Shown in pieces: positions 62,730 to 64,000 of a stretch of 64,000 nucleotides of DNA. The notes below the pieces were generated by a model. It ran no database searches, was not told where the DNA came from, and worked only from the letters and a program-made list of their open reading frames with translations. Source of the stretch: Cellulosimicrobium arenosum (GTDB taxonomy: Bacteria; Actinomycetota; Actinomycetes; Actinomycetales; Cellulomonadaceae); the NCBI RefSeq assembly GCF_014837295.1, contig NZ_JACYHB010000004.1:230795-294794 (forward strand), given 5' to 3'. The position numbers and the translations under genes were made by a program. The number at the start of each line of letters is the position of its first letter. Positions within the stretch are counted from its first letter, which is position 1.

Positions 62730-63791
62730 ATGACCGACGCCTCGCACCGCACCGCCATGCCCGTCCCCGACCTTCCCGCCGACGTGTCCGGGGTCGTGCC
62801 CGACCCGCGCTCGGCCCCGCCGCTGCGCTGGGGGATCCTCGGTGCCGGCTGGATCGCGGGCACGTTCGCCGAGGCGGTGCGCCGGCACACGCGCAGCCGT
62901 GTGGCGGCCGTGGGGTCCCGTGACGACGCGAAGGCGGAACGCTTCGCGACCGCGCACGGCATCCCGACGACCCACCGGGGCTACGACGCGCTCGTGCACG
63001 ACCCGCAGCTCGACGCGGTCTACGTCGCCACGCCGCACTCCCACCACCGCGAGCACGCGCTGCTGGCGATCCGGGCCGGCAAGCACGTGCTGGTGGAGAA
63101 GGCGTTCACGCGCAACGGGGCCGAGGCCCGTGAGGTGCTCGACGCGGCACGCGACGCCGGGGTGTTCGTGATGGAGGCGATGTGGACGCGGCACCTGCCG
63201 CACGTCGCCGCGCTGCGCAGCGCGATCGCGCGCGGCGAGATCGGCGACGTCGTGCACGTCGCCGCGGACCACGGGCAGTGGTTCCCGCTCGACCCGGCGC
63301 ACCGGCTGTACGCGCCCGGGCTCGCGGGCGGCGCGCTGCTCGACCTCGGGGTCTACCCGGTGTCGTTCGCGCACGACCTGCTGGGAGCGCCCGAGACCGT
63401 CACGGCCGTCGGCGCGCTGGCCGAGACCGGGGTGGACGGGCAGGTGAGCATCGTCCTCGGGTACCCGGGCGGGGTGCAGGCGACGTTGAGCACCACGCTG
63501 TGGTCGCGGACCGCGACGACGGCAGTGGTCTCCGGCACCGCCGGTCGCATCGAGGTCGACGGGGACTTCTACTCCCCGTCGTCGTTCCGGGTCGTCCGCA
63601 ACGACGGCACGTCGTGGTCCTACGACGGCGGGACCGTCGACGGGTTCCAGTTCCAGGCCGCGGAGGTCGCGCGACGCGTCGAGGCGGGCGAGACGCAGAG
63701 CCCCCGCATGTCCTGGGACGGCACGCTCGAGGTCATGCGCACGCTCGACGAGGTGCGCCGTCAGGTGGGGGTCGTCTACCCGGGTGAGTGA
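62730..63791 (+). CDS. Gfo/Idh/MocA-family NAD(P)-dependent oxidoreductase
   Basis: 353-aa soluble dehydrogenase acting on sugars, inositols or related polyols. Rossmann domain with LRWGILGAGWIAGTFAEAV (about 34-52), VYVATPHSHHREHALLAIRAGKHVLVEKAF (about 92-122; EK is the catalytic Lys motif), then the C-terminal alpha/beta substrate domain with GGALLDLGVYPVSFAHDL (about 195-212) and MSWDGTLEVMRTLDEVRRQVG. Sugar substrate unknown. Divergent from the ABC exporter. Confidence 0.9.
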   Translation: MTDASHRTAMPVPDLPADVSGVVPDPRSAPPLRWGILGAGWIAGTFAEAVRRHTRSRVAAVGSRDDAKAERFATAHGIPTTHRGYDALVHDPQLDAVYVATPHSHHREHALLAIRAGKHVLVEKAFTRNGAEAREVLDAARDAGVFVMEAMWTRHLPHVAALRSAIARGEIGDVVHVAADHGQWFPLDPAHRLYAPGLAGGALLDLGVYPVSFAHDLLGAPETVTAVGALAETGVDGQVSIVLGYPGGVQATLSTTLWSRTATTAVVSGTAGRIEVDGDFYSPSSFRVVRNDGTSWSYDGGTVDGFQFQAAEVARRVEAGETQSPRMSWDGTLEVMRTLDEVRRQVGVVYPGE

Positions 63792-64000
63792 CCGGCCTGG
63801 GTGCGAGTGCATCCGTCCCTCCCTAGCGTGACCTCAGTGTCAGGGTGACGGTGCCGCTTCGCGGTGGTTGGGTCCTGTCACCGGGGTGTCTGACTCTTAG
63901 CGTGGCTGCCTTCGTGGCTTGCATGTGAATTGTCGACACCCGGTGGGAGGACCGGCCGGCGTGACTTGATAGGAGCGTGGCATCGCCCCCGACTGAGGTT
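63792..64000. other. Structured non-coding DNA, possible left end of an IS110-type element
   Basis: No open frame fits. Nested stems occur at 63839-63894: GTCAG/CTGAC, inside it GGTGAC (63844-63849)/GTCACC (63877-63882), and inside that CCGC-TTC-GCGG. A separate stem is CCGGT/ACCGG at 63940-63955. Composition and the closing ACTTGATAGGAGC and GACTGAGGTT stretches look unlike the preceding genes. They remind me of the non-coding left end of IS110-family elements, where the bridge RNA is encoded upstream of the transposase; the transposase would lie past the window edge. Low confidence. Confidence 0.35.

Overview
The window comes from the chromosome of a very G+C-rich actinobacterium, most likely a Micrococcales member close to Cellulomonas, Cellulosimicrobium or Isoptericola. 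The basis is near-universal G/C third positions, frequent GTG starts and ATGA/GTGA gene overlaps, leaderless promoters of the TAnnnT-N6-ATG type, a mycothiol gene (mshD), a family 3 beta-glucosidase, and gene order. The order acs, HAD-IB phosphatase, Ssd/TadZ, tadA-tadB-tadC, DUF4244 pilin-like, TadE/TadG-like, DUF1998-type helicase, topA is the order of the Mycobacterium tuberculosis Rv3667 to Rv3646c block, here with several insertions. I recognise no rRNA, tRNA or CRISPR array.

Layout. (1) 1-4943: phosphate and redox housekeeping: the end of a Pit phosphate transporter, then mshD, ppk and a Nudix/histidine-phosphatase MutT1 on the minus strand. (2) 5087-21494: a catabolic locus of unknown substrate. 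It holds a cytosine-deaminase-like amidohydrolase, an NMT1-type ABC importer, a VAO-type FAD oxidoreductase, a creatininase-family amidase, two more amidohydrolases (one lacking two metal ligands), a flavin reductase, a BBE-like flavoenzyme, an XRE-cupin regulator, a GntR/FCD regulator, a 2OG-Fe(II) oxygenase and a second NMT1-type binding protein. An ohrR-ohr peroxide module sits inside it. Two 19-bp operators of matching design, at 5032 and 13862, tie the two main transcription units together. (3) 21533-26588: pentapeptide-repeat protein, acetyl-CoA synthetase, SpoU methyltransferase, HAD phosphatase. (4) 26741-33280: a Tad/Flp-type locus split in two by an ECF42 sigma factor and two YCII genes. 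Each half carries a copy of the same upstream promoter element. (5) 33383-46263: helicase, M18 aminopeptidase, hydrolase, H+-pyrophosphatase, beta-glucosidase, two small exported proteins, methyltransferase. (6) 46531-52540: jetA-jetB-jetC of a Wadjet/MksFEB SMC system, with no jetD beside it. (7) 52590-63791: TetR regulator with an orphan family 5 binding protein, PAP2 phosphatase, topoisomerase I, a MacB-like ABC exporter and a Gfo/Idh/MocA oxidoreductase. (8) 63792-64000: structured non-coding DNA, possibly the left end of an IS110-type element that continues past the window.

The observations most worth following are the two-operator N-heterocycle-like catabolic regulon, the JetD-less Jet operon with a five-copy 10-bp leader array, and the duplicated promoter of the split tad locus. 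All functions are read from motifs and remembered family knowledge; no database search was run.
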